From Brevundimonas naejangsanensis (GTDB lineage Bacteria > Pseudomonadota > Alphaproteobacteria > Caulobacterales > Caulobacteraceae), in contig NZ_CP032707.1 in the NCBI RefSeq assembly GCF_003627995.1, forward strand, positions 607,501-671,500: a DNA stretch of 64,000 bases, given 5' to 3'. The notes beneath the pieces are model-generated. The model was given only the letters and a program-made list of their open reading frames with translations, was not told the DNA's origin and did no database searches. The translations under genes were made by a program, and so were the position numbers. Shown piece after piece: positions 44,418 to 54,800 of the stretch; the stretch's first letter is position 1, and every line of letters begins with the position of its first letter.

Positions 44418-45155
44418 TCAGAACTCGGTGATCGCCCCCGGGCGGCGGGAGCGCGACTTCAGCCACATCACGCCCAGCAGGTCCGAGAAGGACGCCCGCA
44501 GCCGGCCCCAGTTGGTGTATTTCGAGCGGCCCGTCTCGCGGTGGCGGTGATCGACCTCGAGGTAGCGGTTCTCATACCCCTCGCGGATCATCAGCGCCGG
44601 CAGATAGCGGTGGATGTGATCGAAGTAGGGCAGGCGCAGGAAGACGTCGCGGCGGAAGGCCTTCAGCCCGCAGCCGGTGTCGTCGGCGTCGTCGCCCAGC
44701 AGCTTCTTGCGGATGCGATTGGCCCACAGGGAGGCCTGGCGCTTGGCGGTGCTGTCCTGGCGCTTGGCCCGGACGCCGCCGACCAAGGCGACACTGGGCG
44801 GGGCGGCGATCAAGGCGTCGGCCAGGCGCGGGGCGTCGGCGGGCGGGTTCTGGCCGTCGCCGTCCAGGGTGACGACGATCGGCGCCCGCGCGGCCAGGAC
44901 GCCGGTGCGCACCGCCCGGCTCTGGCCCGCATTGGTCCCGTGCGACAGCACCCGCAGGGCGGGCAGTTCGGCCATCGCCGCCTGCAGCTCGGCCAGGGTC
45001 GAATCCCGGCTGGCGTCGTTGACGAAGATCATCTCATAAGACCGCCCGGCGAAGGCCTCGGCGATTTCGCGCGCCAGGGGCACGGCGGCGCCGGATTCAT
45101 CATGCACGGGCACGACGATGGAGATGTCAGGCTGGGCAGCGGAACGGTCGATCAT
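44418..45155 (-). CDS. GT2 glycosyltransferase, polyprenyl-phosphate mannosyltransferase type
   Basis: A 245-residue GT-A enzyme. The N-terminus DISIVVPVHDESGAAVPLAR, NDASRDSTLAELQ, the DxD-containing VVTLDGDGQNPPADAPRL and the acceptor-side GCGLKAFRRDVFLRLPYF are typical of dolichol/undecaprenyl-phosphate sugar synthases (DPM1, ArnC branch). No C-terminal membrane segments are present, so it is of the peripheral DPM1-like kind. It is divergent from a GT39 membrane transferase that needs just such a lipid-linked sugar donor, so they plausibly act together. The ATG at 45155 is preferred over an upstream start in the shared promoter region. Confidence 0.9.
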   Translation of the reverse strand: MIDRSAAQPDISIVVPVHDESGAAVPLAREIAEAFAGRSYEMIFVNDASRDSTLAELQAAMAELPALRVLSHGTNAGQSRAVRTGVLAARAPIVVTLDGDGQNPPADAPRLADALIAAPPSVALVGGVRAKRQDSTAKRQASLWANRIRKKLLGDDADDTGCGLKAFRRDVFLRLPYFDHIHRYLPALMIREGYENRYLEVDHRHRETGRSKYTNWGRLRASFSDLLGVMWLKSRSRRPGAITEF

Positions 45156-45259
45156 CGTGGCTCTGTAGCGCAGGCGGCGGCCGAACGAAACGCCGCGTCC
45201 ACAGGCGGCGCTCAAGCTGAAGCTTCCGGGCGATGCGTCCGGCGTGATACGACAGCGCC

Positions 45260-46933
45260 ATGAACCGCCCGAACCTGGATCGCTACATCGCCGGCTGGCG
45301 CGGCCCTGTCCTCGCGGCCCTGCTGGCCCTGATCGCGGGCCTGCCCAGCCTGCTGCTGCTGCCGCCGCTGGACCGCGACGAGAGTCGCTTCGCCCAGGCC
45401 ACGGCCCAGATGCTGGAAAGCGGCGACTTCGTCGACATCCGCTTCCAGGACGAGCCCCGCTGGAAGAAGCCCATCGGCATCTACTGGATGCAGGCCGCCG
45501 CCGTGGCCGCGACCTCGGACGTCGAGGACCGCGACATCCAGCCCTATCGCCTGCCGTCCCTGCTGGGGGCCATGCTGGCGGCCTGGGCCATCGCCTGGGC
45601 GGGCGTCGCCCTGTTCGGCCAGAGGGCGGGCTTCCTGGCCGGGGCCATGATGGGCGCCACCTTCCTGCTGTCGAGCGAGGCGGGCATCGCCAAGACCGAC
45701 GCCATGCTGTGCGGCCTGACCACCCTGTCCATGGCGGCCCTGGCGCGCATCTATATGGCCACGCGGGCGGGCGAACGGCCCGAGCGGCTGCACAAGCTGC
45801 TGTTCTGGGCGGGCATCGGCCTGTCGATCCTGATCAAGGGGCCGATCGGCCTGCTGGTCGTGGCCCTGTCGATCCTCGCCCTGTCGATCTGGGACCGGAA
45901 CATCAAATGGCTGGGCCGCCTCGGCTGGGGCTGGGGCCTGCCGCTGGTCGCCCTGCTGGTCGGGCCGTGGGCCATCGCCATCACCATCGCCACCGACGGC
46001 GGCTTCTGGCGCGAGGCCATCGGCGGCGATCTGGCCCCCAAGATCGCGGGCGCCCATGAAAGCCACGGCGGCTTCCCCGGCATGTATCTGCTGCTGTCGC
46101 CCCTGCTGCTGTTCCCCGCCACCCTGATGCTGCCCGCCGCCCTGTCGACCGGCTGGCGCCGCCGCGCCGAGCCCGCGGTGCGCTTCGCCGTCTGCTGGCT
46201 GGTTCCGGCCTGGCTGATGTTCGAGCTGGCCCCGACCAAGCTGTGGCACTACACCCTGCCCACCTTCGGCGCGATCGCCCTCCTGGCCGCCGCCGCCCTG
46301 ACCCAGCCGATCGGCAAGGTCTCGCGCGTCACGGGCGCTCTGCTGGGCCTGTTCGCCGCCGTCGTTATCTGCCTGATCACCGTCTACGGCCTGACCGAAT
46401 ATGGCCGCTCGACCGCCCAGACCTGGGCGACCGTGACCATCGTCTTCGCCGTCATGGCCGCCGCCGTCGGGGGCTTCCTGCTGCTCAACCGCGCGGCGAT
46501 CACCGGGGTGCTGATGGCCCTGGCCTTCGGCGTCATCGCCCACGCAGGCCTGGCCGGGACCATCCGCCAGCTGCGCCCCCTGTCGATCGCGCCGCGCCTG
46601 GTCCAGACGCTGGACTCGGCCGAGCTGAGCCCGCGCCAGGGGCGCTATCCGGGTCCCGTGGCCATCACCGGCTTCCATGAGCCCAGCTTCGTCTTCCTGA
46701 CCAGCAAGGACACCGAGCTGACCGACGGCCCCGGCGCCGCCCGCGCCCTGGGCGAGGGCCGTCCCGCCATCGTCGAGGCGCGCGACGACGAGGCCTTCCG
46801 CCACGCCCTGGCCGACCTGGGCGCCGCCGGGCGGGCCGTCGGCGTGGTCACCGGCCACAACTATTCCTCGGGCGACGACGTGCGCCTAACCGTCTATGCG
46901 CCTGCCGGGGCAGGCGAGAGGAGCGCGCGCTGA
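45260..46933 (+). CDS. GT39-family (ArnT-like) membrane glycosyltransferase
   Basis: A 557-residue polytopic GT-C enzyme with about 11-12 hydrophobic segments. The first periplasmic loop has LPPLDRDESRFAQATAQMLE (catalytic Asp with following Glu) and DIRFQDEPRWKKPIGIYWMQ, both hallmarks of the PMT/ArnT family that transfers a sugar from a polyprenyl-phosphate carrier. AHESHGGFPGMYLLLSPLLL is also typical. The soluble C-terminal part includes VAITGFHEPSFVFLTSKDTE. The acceptor (lipid A, glycan or protein) is unknown. Its stop overlaps the mvaB start by one base. Confidence 0.91.
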   Translation: MNRPNLDRYIAGWRGPVLAALLALIAGLPSLLLLPPLDRDESRFAQATAQMLESGDFVDIRFQDEPRWKKPIGIYWMQAAAVAATSDVEDRDIQPYRLPSLLGAMLAAWAIAWAGVALFGQRAGFLAGAMMGATFLLSSEAGIAKTDAMLCGLTTLSMAALARIYMATRAGERPERLHKLLFWAGIGLSILIKGPIGLLVVALSILALSIWDRNIKWLGRLGWGWGLPLVALLVGPWAIAITIATDGGFWREAIGGDLAPKIAGAHESHGGFPGMYLLLSPLLLFPATLMLPAALSTGWRRRAEPAVRFAVCWLVPAWLMFELAPTKLWHYTLPTFGAIALLAAAALTQPIGKVSRVTGALLGLFAAVVICLITVYGLTEYGRSTAQTWATVTIVFAVMAAAVGGFLLLNRAAITGVLMALAFGVIAHAGLAGTIRQLRPLSIAPRLVQTLDSAELSPRQGRYPGPVAITGFHEPSFVFLTSKDTELTDGPGAARALGEGRPAIVEARDDEAFRHALADLGAAGRAVGVVTGHNYSSGDDVRLTVYAPAGAGERSAR

Positions 46934-47856
46934 TGGGACGCTTCATCCAGATCGTCGAGGTCGGGCCGCGCGACGGCCTGCAGAACGAGAAGACGGTGCT
47001 GGAGCCCGCCGTCCGCGTCGACTTCATCCAGCGGCTGGAGGCGGCGGGAGCCAGACGGATCGAGACCGTCAGCTTCGTCCATCCCAAATACGTGCCCCAG
47101 ATGGCGGGCGCCGAAGAGGTCATGGCCGCCCTGCCCCGCGCCGAGGGCCGCAGCCGCATCGGCCTGGTGCTGAACGGCAAGGGCTATGACCGCGCCCTCG
47201 GCACCGCGGTGGACGAGGTCAACGTCGCCATGTCCGCGACCGACGGCTTCGGCCTGAAGAACCAGGGCCTGACCGTCGACCAGCAGGTGCAGATGCTGTC
47301 CGACATCATGGCGGGCCGCGCGAACGCGGACGGCGCGCCCGGCGCCACGCCGAAGCTGTCGGCCACCCTGTCCTGCGTCTGGGGCTGCCCGTTCGAGGGC
47401 GAGGTCTCGGTCCAGCAGGTCGGCGACCTGGTCGCCCGCATCGCCGCCCTGGGCGTCGAGGAGATCGCCCTGGCCGACACCATCGGCGTCGGCGACCCGT
47501 GGAGCGTGACCAGGAAGGTCGAGGCCGCCCGCCAGGCCGCGCCGGACGCGACCTTGCGCCTGCATTTCCACGACACCCGCAACACCGGCCTGGCCAACGC
47601 CTATGCCGGCGTCGAGGCCGGGGTGGACGTGCTGGACGCCTCGGTCGGCGGTATCGGCGGCTGCCCCTTCGCCCCCGGCGCGACCGGCAATCTGGCCACC
47701 GAAGATCTGGTTTACGCCCTGCACCGCGGCGGCTTCGAAACCGGCTATGATCTTGATGCCCTTATCGACACGGCCCGCTGGATCGGCGACAGGCTCGGCA
47801 AACCCAACCCCAGCGCGCTGAGCCGGGCGGGTCGCTTTCCAGCGTCCCGCAGCTGA
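46933..47856 (+). CDS. mvaB: hydroxymethylglutaryl-CoA lyase
   Basis: Cleaves HMG-CoA to acetyl-CoA and acetoacetate, in leucine breakdown. 307 residues, TIM barrel: IVEVGPRDGLQNEKTVLEPA at the N-terminus (metal Asp and catalytic Arg), SFVHPKYVPQMAGAEEVM, ALADTIGVGDPWSV, LHFHDTRNTGLANAYAGVEA (metal-binding His-x-His) and the signature VGGIGGCPFAPGATGNLATE (catalytic Cys). It begins at the last base of the GT39 stop (TGATG), so a catabolic enzyme is translationally coupled to a glycan gene, which is odd. No other leucine-degradation gene is nearby. Confidence 0.94.
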   Translation: MGRFIQIVEVGPRDGLQNEKTVLEPAVRVDFIQRLEAAGARRIETVSFVHPKYVPQMAGAEEVMAALPRAEGRSRIGLVLNGKGYDRALGTAVDEVNVAMSATDGFGLKNQGLTVDQQVQMLSDIMAGRANADGAPGATPKLSATLSCVWGCPFEGEVSVQQVGDLVARIAALGVEEIALADTIGVGDPWSVTRKVEAARQAAPDATLRLHFHDTRNTGLANAYAGVEAGVDVLDASVGGIGGCPFAPGATGNLATEDLVYALHRGGFETGYDLDALIDTARWIGDRLGKPNPSALSRAGRFPASRS

Positions 47857-47919
47857 CCTCAGCCGCGACCCTCTTCGTTGAAGCCACCGGCGCCAACCCC
47901 TCCTCTTTCTCGGAACGCC

Positions 47920-49233
47920 ATGCCCTCCATCTGCATCGACGGCTACAACCTCACCCTGTCCCAGGGAACCGGCATCGCCACCTACGGCCGCAACCTTCTG
48001 ACCAACGCCCGGGCGATCGAGCTTCGCACCGAGGTCCTGTACGGCCCGGAGGTGAAGCGCAGCCGCAACGAGGTGCTGAACGAGGTGGCGCTGGTGGACG
48101 CCGAACGTCCGGCCCGCCCCCTGAACGGCCGGCGCAAGGCCATCCGCATGATGGACACCTTCAAGGCCCGCTTCGGTTGTTCGGCCCACCCCGTCAAGCC
48201 GTCGGGCGAGGTCATCTGGCCGACCCGGGGCGGCGGCCGTCCCGACGCCGACCAGTTCTGGGCCGCACCGTCGCTGTTCAAGCTCGCCAACCGCTCCTTC
48301 CAGGCCTATCGCAAGATGACGCCCGTGACCTTCGACGCCGCCACCGAGGCGCCGCGGCCGGACGTCATGCATTGGACCTGCCCGCTGCCGCTGCACGCCA
48401 GCGACGCGCCCAACATCTACACCTTCCACGACCTGATCCCGCTGCGCCTCCCGCACACCACCCTCGACGACAAGCGGGCGTTCATGGCCCTGTGTCAGGC
48501 CGTCGTTCGCCGCGCGGACCACATCGCCGTCGTGTCGGAAACCACGCGACAGGACCTTGAGCGCATCCTGAAGGTGCCCGCGTCGAAGATCACCAACACC
48601 TATCAGGCCATCTCCCTTCCCGAACGGCTGAGGGCCCGCACCGACGAGGAAGTGCGCCAGGAACTCGAAGGCGTGTTCGACCTGCCATGGAAGGGCTACT
48701 TCCTCCATTTCGGCGCCATCGAACCGAAGAAGAATCTGGGCCGCATCGTCGAGGCCTATCTGTCGTCCGGCGTGAAGACGCCCCTGATCCTGATCGGCAA
48801 GCAGGGATGGCTGGTCGACGGCGAGACCGCGTTGCTGACGCAGATCAAGCGGGACCGCGGGGCGAACGCCCAGCGCATCCGCCAATACGACTATATGCCC
48901 TTCCCGTTGCTGCTGAGCCTGATCCGGGGGGCCAAGGCCACGCTCTTTCCCTCGCTCTATGAAGGCTTCGGTCTGCCGGTCCTGGAATCGATGGCCCTGT
49001 CCACGGCGACGCTCGCCTCGACCGGGGGCTCCCTGCCGGAAGTCGCCGGCGACGCCGCCCTCATCGTCGATCCTTATGATGTTCAGGCCATGGCGCGGGG
49101 CATCCGGGAGCTGGATCACGACCACGCCATGCGCGAGGAACTGGAGCGCCGAGGCCTGGTCCAGGCGGGGAAGTTCACGCCGCAGGCCTATCAGCAGCGG
49201 CTGAAGGCGCTTTACGGCCAGGTCGGCGTCTGA
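47920..49233 (+). CDS. GT4-type glycosyltransferase
   Basis: A 437-residue GT-B glycosyltransferase. The N-terminal half begins SICIDGYNLTLSQGTGIATY (an acceptor-side glycine loop seen in WbdA/MtfB-like mannosyltransferases) and includes HWTCPLPLHASDAPNIYTFH and HDLIPLRLPHTTLDD. The donor-site half has LHFGAIEPKKNLGRIVEAYL, SLYEGFGLPVLESMALSTAT and GSLPEVAGDAALIVDP, with the E-x7-E motif in EGFGLPVLE. A mannose or rhamnose donor is common in this branch (inference). ATG 47920 is chosen over an upstream TTG. It is convergent with the GT2-like gene, with 16 bases between. Confidence 0.9.
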   Translation: MPSICIDGYNLTLSQGTGIATYGRNLLTNARAIELRTEVLYGPEVKRSRNEVLNEVALVDAERPARPLNGRRKAIRMMDTFKARFGCSAHPVKPSGEVIWPTRGGGRPDADQFWAAPSLFKLANRSFQAYRKMTPVTFDAATEAPRPDVMHWTCPLPLHASDAPNIYTFHDLIPLRLPHTTLDDKRAFMALCQAVVRRADHIAVVSETTRQDLERILKVPASKITNTYQAISLPERLRARTDEEVRQELEGVFDLPWKGYFLHFGAIEPKKNLGRIVEAYLSSGVKTPLILIGKQGWLVDGETALLTQIKRDRGANAQRIRQYDYMPFPLLLSLIRGAKATLFPSLYEGFGLPVLESMALSTATLASTGGSLPEVAGDAALIVDPYDVQAMARGIRELDHDHAMREELERRGLVQAGKFTPQAYQQRLKALYGQVGV

Positions 49234-49249
49234 GCCGGAGGGGAAAGGG

Positions 49250-51061
49250 TCAGGCGTCTGCCCGCTCGAGGATCACCGCGCGCACCTCGCCGTCGCAGAG
49301 GCCCTGGCTCCATAGCCGCACCTCCAGCGGAGGGGCGGCCGGCGCGAGGTGCTGGGCCGGAAGGTCGAACTCCAGGGTCACGCGCCGCTCGCCGCGATGA
49401 AAGGCCAGGCCTTCGGTCGCGAACACCTGCTCCCCGGCGCAGACCTCAAGGACCAGCGCGCGCTCGTCCCGACGCCGCCCCATCAGGCGCGGGCCGTCGA
49501 TCCTCAGATCGACATGAAGGCGATGAGCCCCAGGAAGGCGTTTCAGATAGGGGCCGTAAAAGACGTAGCCCTCCTCGCCCTTCACGATATCGAACGTCCC
49601 GTCCCGCCGACGCCCTGCGGGTCCGGGCGTCAGCGCCTCCAGCAAGGCCTCGGAAGCCAGCGCTCCTGGGGCCAGGCGCGCTGGACGCAGACGCGTCGTC
49701 GCGGGGGCCAGCGTCACCTCGAAATGCCGCCGCAGGAAGGTCTCGAAATCACAGTGGACGGCGTTGAGCCCCAGGACCGGCCGCGGCGCCAGCCCCTGGG
49801 CGAGGCGGGCGGCCTCGCCCTTGATCCATTCCCCCAGGCGCGTCCAGAAGGCCGCGTCCGCCCCAGCCTCGTCCCGCGACGACGGCGCGTCGATGATCAG
49901 CGCCTCGGCCGCTTCGGCCGCGCCCGTCAGGGGTTGGAACCCGGCTTCGACCAACAGCCGCGAGACGAACTCGCGATTGTCCGCATCGCCGCCGATCCAG
50001 CCCAGGCGAGCGCCGCGATCGGCGTTCAGGAGCCGGTCGATGAGGAACAGCGCGGCGTGCAGGCGATGGCGCGGAAGCTGGCCGTAGGTGGCTGGCCCAT
50101 AGACGACGTCGCTCATCGCGCGGCTGTCGGCCTCGCCCGCCGCGTCGGCCAGCATCGAGGCCAAGCCGCGCGCCGGGCGCGCGTTCAGGTCGATGATCTC
50201 GAAGTCCTGTTCGGGCGCTCCCCAGTGCGGATCGGACCAGGGGTCGTCGGCGGCGCGCTCGACGAACCGCTCCCAGCTGTCTTCCTGACGCTGAGCTGCG
50301 TGCTTGGCCTGGGTGCCAGACGTATGTTCGCAGTGAAAGACCGCCGGGCCGCCCGCCAGGCGGCTGGGCGCGCCGAGACGCGCGGCCATCCTGACCGCCA
50401 GGTTGGAATCCACATGCCAGGCCCGCTGCATGCGCTCGTCGAACCCGCCGATCGCGAAGAAGTCCGCGCGCGGTGCCAGTTGGAAGTCCCCCGGGGCGTC
50501 GAAGCCGATATCGGGATCGTGATGCAGCACCGTCTCCCGAAGGGGCAGGCGATCGCACCACGCCCGCACCTGATCGGCCGCCTGCCTCGGCTGCGTCCGT
50601 CGCAGTTGCTCCCACATGAAGCGGGGCAGTTCGTGCCGGGGCGCGCCGTAATAGCCGTCGCGAACCTGGACGAGCGCATCGGCCAGCTCCGTCCCTGACG
50701 AGATCATAAGGACGTCCGGATTGGTGGACAGCACCCATCGGTTCGCCGGATTGGTGCGGCGCAGGCCGATGTTGCGGGCGATGGACTCGATGACCGCGGG
50801 CGCGTCCGCTGCCACCCTGCGCTCATGAAAGGCGGGGCGCACCCGCACCACCCGAAGCCGCCGCCTGGCCGCCTCGGTCAAGGTGTCGTCGATCGCCTCG
50901 GGGAAGGTGATGAACTCATCGGCGGTATTGTAGTCGACGAAGACGATCTCATCGTCGGGCTGGGTCAGGGCCTCGGCGATCGAGTTCAGGCTCAGGGCCG
51001 CCCGCCGCTGAAGCTTGGCGCCATAATCGTCGTTGCGACCATAGACGAGGACCGAAATCAC
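49250..51061 (-). CDS. glycosyltransferase-like protein with C-terminal (Y/W)GP domain
   Basis: A 603-residue cytoplasmic protein. The N-terminal third is GT-A-like: MISVLVYGRNDDYGAKLQRR, DEIVFVDYNTADEFITFPEA, WVLSTNPDVLMISSGTELAD and FFAIGGFDERMQRAWHVDSN, with DPDIGFDAPGD between. The middle contains LGWIGGDADNREFVSRLLVE, a small nucleotide-fold segment. The last 115 residues, with GYVFYGPYLKRLPGAHRLHV and a final PLEVRLWSQGL, resemble the ends of two other proteins of this locus. The start is GTG overlapping the FkbM stop (GTGA). Substrate unknown; most likely adds or modifies capsule sugars. Confidence 0.78.
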   Translation of the reverse strand: MISVLVYGRNDDYGAKLQRRAALSLNSIAEALTQPDDEIVFVDYNTADEFITFPEAIDDTLTEAARRRLRVVRVRPAFHERRVAADAPAVIESIARNIGLRRTNPANRWVLSTNPDVLMISSGTELADALVQVRDGYYGAPRHELPRFMWEQLRRTQPRQAADQVRAWCDRLPLRETVLHHDPDIGFDAPGDFQLAPRADFFAIGGFDERMQRAWHVDSNLAVRMAARLGAPSRLAGGPAVFHCEHTSGTQAKHAAQRQEDSWERFVERAADDPWSDPHWGAPEQDFEIIDLNARPARGLASMLADAAGEADSRAMSDVVYGPATYGQLPRHRLHAALFLIDRLLNADRGARLGWIGGDADNREFVSRLLVEAGFQPLTGAAEAAEALIIDAPSSRDEAGADAAFWTRLGEWIKGEAARLAQGLAPRPVLGLNAVHCDFETFLRRHFEVTLAPATTRLRPARLAPGALASEALLEALTPGPAGRRRDGTFDIVKGEEGYVFYGPYLKRLPGAHRLHVDLRIDGPRLMGRRRDERALVLEVCAGEQVFATEGLAFHRGERRVTLEFDLPAQHLAPAAPPLEVRLWSQGLCDGEVRAVILERADA

Positions 51062-51834
51062 CCTTGGAATCTCCGCCCTTCGGCGGCCAGGCCCTTTTCG
51101 ACGGCCCAGAGGTCCCAGTTGGAGGCGGAGCTCAGCACGACCTCGTAGTCATCGTCTAGAAGACCTTTGATCTTCTCGATGCGATCCGCCACGCGGTTAT
51201 GCTCGATCGTGAGCACCTTGGGACGGTAGCCCGCGTCCAGGATCGCCTCGAGAATTTCGACGTCCGGCCCCTCGACGTCAATGGATACGTAGTCGACGTC
51301 CTTCCGGACCCCGCTGTCCTGCAGCAGGTCGCCGATGGCGACGCTCTCCACCTGATGCTCCTCGAAGACCGAGCGGTCGTGATGGTCGCCCGAGGCGAAC
51401 TCGGCCAGGCTCGAAATCTCGGGGAAACTCGGCACATGGCGGAAGGAAAGCAGGCCTGCGGCCTGCGGCAGGGCCGCCGCCTTGGCCAGTTGCGCCAGGG
51501 GGCGGGCTTCCTCGATCGCCGGCCAGAAGTGCGGGTTGGCTTCGACCAAAAGCCCGCGCCAGCCGAAATCGCGCTCGAGCGTCAGGGTGTTCGACAGATG
51601 GACGCCGTCGCCCACGCCGATCTCCACGAACTGTCCCTTCCGCCGCCCCCCCGTCGCCATGAGGACGAAGGCGTCCTGCAGGAGTTGGGCATGGAAACGC
51701 ATCGACGCCGAGTGCACCGCTTCCAGGAACCGCAGGTTCCACGCCGTTTCCGCCGACGCGCGGCCGCCGGCGGCGTAGGCTTCGTACAGGCACTGGACCG
51801 CGCCGTTCAAGCGTTCGTCAAACCTGCTTGCCAT
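51058..51834 (-). CDS. FkbM-family methyltransferase
   Basis: A 258-residue SAM-dependent O-methyltransferase of the FkbM group, often found methylating surface sugars. The SAM motif is GQFVEIGVGDGVHLSNTLTL; WRGLLVEANPHFWPAIEEAR and the characteristic VDYVSIDVEGPDVEILEAIL follow, then KVLTIEHNRVADRIEKIKGL. An ATG at 51834 is preferred over upstream TTG and GTG codons. It lies between the giant glycosyltransferase (30 bases upstream) and the GT-like gene (four-base overlap), so it belongs to the capsule transcript. Confidence 0.9.
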   Translation of the reverse strand: MASRFDERLNGAVQCLYEAYAAGGRASAETAWNLRFLEAVHSASMRFHAQLLQDAFVLMATGGRRKGQFVEIGVGDGVHLSNTLTLERDFGWRGLLVEANPHFWPAIEEARPLAQLAKAAALPQAAGLLSFRHVPSFPEISSLAEFASGDHHDRSVFEEHQVESVAIGDLLQDSGVRKDVDYVSIDVEGPDVEILEAILDAGYRPKVLTIEHNRVADRIEKIKGLLDDDYEVVLSSASNWDLWAVEKGLAAEGRRFQG

Positions 51835-51864
51835 GAGCACCAATTCTCAAATTCGCTGCGGAGC

Positions 51865-54800
51865 TTATTTCAACTGGCGCAACAGCTTCTTACTGACAAG
51901 CCACGGCTGACGGCCGTCGGTCCAGAGCCGCACCTCCAGGCCCTCGCGGACCTTGGCCGCCAGCTCCGGCCCGATCTCGAATTCCGGACGCCACCGGAAG
52001 CGCCCGGGACCGGCGCGCTTCAGCTCGAAGATTTCGGCCTCGATCACGTCATCGACGTTCCAGACGATCTCGGCGACCATCCGGCTGGCGCGGAGGGCGC
52101 GATCGAACCGGCTCCGCCAGGGCACGCTGAGCTCCAGGTCCAGCCTGTAGCGGCCCTGAACCAGGCGGATGTTCGGTCCGTAGAGACGGTGTCCCGCCTC
52201 ATCCTGCACCTCCAGCCTCAGCCCGCCTTCGGAATCGATGACGGAGCCGGCGCGCTTGCTCAGCGGGATCAGGTCCAGAACGGCGGCGCCGGTCGTCGCG
52301 ACCCGGGCGCTGTCATTCGCCGCGATCCAGGGGCCGGGAAGAGGGTTCGGAGCGGCGACCTTGGCGGCAGGCGCTGCGGATTGAACCACCGGCGGCTTGG
52401 CCGCCAGCTGCGCATGGGCGGCCTCCAGCCTCGCGGCGAGGTAGTGCGCCAGGGCGTTGGGCAGGGCGGCGTCCCTGATCGGCTTGACGGTGGCCACGCG
52501 CTGCCGCGCTTCCTCGAAGAAGCGCGCGTAGGCCGCGCCGATCCGCTCGGGCGCATGATGGCGCGCGGCATAGGCGTGGTTCTCGGCGCGCGGGCAGGTC
52601 TCGGCGTCGGCCAGGACGTCCCGCACCGCCAGCGCCAGGGCCGTCACGTCGCCGACCGGGGCGGAGCGGCCTCGGCCCCCCTGGGCGAATTCGCCGATGG
52701 CGCCCGTGCGGAAGCCCGCGATGGGGGTGCCGCAGGCGATCGATTCCAGCGCCGTATTGGAGAAGGTCTCCTCCAGCGAGGGAATGACGGTGACGTCGGC
52801 GGCGCTGAAGAAGGCCGCCAGCCGGGTCTTGTCGGCGATATGCCCCAGCTGGCGAATCTCGAACGGCGCGTCGATGGCGATCTGGCGACGGCCGGCGCAG
52901 ATGACCACGAGGTCCTCGGCCGCTGTTTCGCGCGCCAGGCGCTTGAGCATCCGCTCGAACTCGGCCGCGCCCTTGATGGCGGAATTGAAGGACGGCACAT
53001 AGGCCACGATCCGCTTGTCCGCCGGAAGGTCCAGCATCCGGCGCGCCTCGGCCTGATCGATCGGGCGGAAGACGGTCGTGTCGATCGGATTGGGAATCTT
53101 CTCGACGCGGCAACCGGCGAACAGCGGCGACTGCTCGACGATGGCGCGGGTATGGTCGCTCAGCACCACCACCGAGACGTTGTCCATGTTCCAGTTGTCG
53201 CGCTTGTAGGCGAACTGGGCGTGCGGCAGGCTGACCTCCGCGGGCTGGAACTGCGGGCAGGGCAGGCAGGCCTGACGCCAGTTGTCGCAGCCATGGAAGA
53301 AGTGGCAGCCCCCCGTCAGCGGGTGCATGTCGCGGATGGTGAAGACCACCGGCTTGCCGCAGTTGGTCAGCCAGGCGATGTTCTCGTTGGACAGGAAGCG
53401 CGCGTACCAGTGCAGGTTGATGACGTCGACGTCCGCGACCATCGCCTCCAGTTCCGCCTGGGGCACGCCGTCGGTGTCGATCGAGAAGATGGTGTGGTCC
53501 TGACGCAGGAACGCATCCCTGGGGTGCACATTGTCGCCCAGGCGGGACGCGGCGATGCGCAGCGGCGCGGCGCCCGGAACGGCCTTCCAGCCCTCGAACA
53601 GGTTGCGGAACCGAACGGTCGACGGCACGCCGGCCGCCAGCAGCGCCAGATGGACCCCGCGCGCGGCGCCGCCCGCGCCCTGGGTCAGGGCGGTGGACAG
53701 CAGCAGCGGCCGCACGGCGCTGCTCCGGGCCGTCGCCAGCGCCTCCTCCAGCAGGGCCATCTGGCGCGCGCCGGAGAAATGCTCCAGCCGGGCCCTGGCC
53801 ACCTCGAGGTTGTCGCCGTTCAGGCCGCCGCCGTCGATGATCGCCTCGATCGCCTGGGCCAGGGACTCGGGGTCGGCGTGGCGGGCGATGCGGACATGGT
53901 CGTTCGGCTCGCCCGCGACCTCGGGCTGGCCGCCCGCGTCCGTGACCACCACCGGCAGGCCCGCGGCGATCCCTTCCAGGATGGACATGCCGAAGGTCTC
54001 CGACCGGGCGCCCTGGCCGCTGGTGTAGGTCGAGGCCGACACCAGCAGGTCGAAGGCGTTGAGGAAGTCGGGCTCCTCGTCGAAATTGACGAAGGGACGG
54101 AAGGTCACGCCGCCCGACACCCCCTCGCGCGCGGCGACCGCCCGCAGATGCTCAAGCTCGCGATCTTCCTGCCCATAGACGAAGGTCACATGGGCCTCGC
54201 GTCCCCGCCGCTTCAGCAGGGCCAGGGCGCACAGCAGGTGCTCCTGCCCCTTCCAGCCCACCAGACGGCCGATGCTGACGATCCGCACGGGCGCCCCGCC
54301 CCGTCGGGCCGCCGTCTTCTCGCGCCCCGGCTTGCGGTGCTGGAAGAAGCGGTCGTGGACGACGTTGTGGACCAGGGAGACCTTGTGGAAGGGCACGCCC
54401 GCGTCCACCAGGGCGTCGCGCAGATAGCGCGACACGGCCGTGAACCGGCTGGCAGGGGACCGGGCCGCCACGCCGAGCAGATAGCGGCTGTAGTCCGTGT
54501 CCTTGACCAAGTCGAACACGTCGATGCCATGGCACATATAGAGGGCGGGCGCCTTCTGATGGGCCTCGCCCAGCCGGCTCAGCAGACGCCAGCCGTTGAT
54601 GGCGAAGTGGAAGACGAAGCCCTCGAACTCCACACCGCCGATCAGGTCCTCGACCAGGGCGCGGTAGAGCCGCGGCGGCGTCTGCGCCGGATTCAGGGTG
54701 ACGACCAGGTCGAACGGCCGCTCGTTCGGCAGGACCCGCTTGTCGCACAACACCACGTGGACGCGATCGTCGTGGGCATTCCAGCGATTGATGAGATCGG

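Noticed and set aside
46894..49125. 743-codon minus-strand frame opposite mvaB and GT4
   Set aside because: Low-complexity antisense translation; the plus strand carries catalytic motifs of HMG-CoA lyase and GT4.
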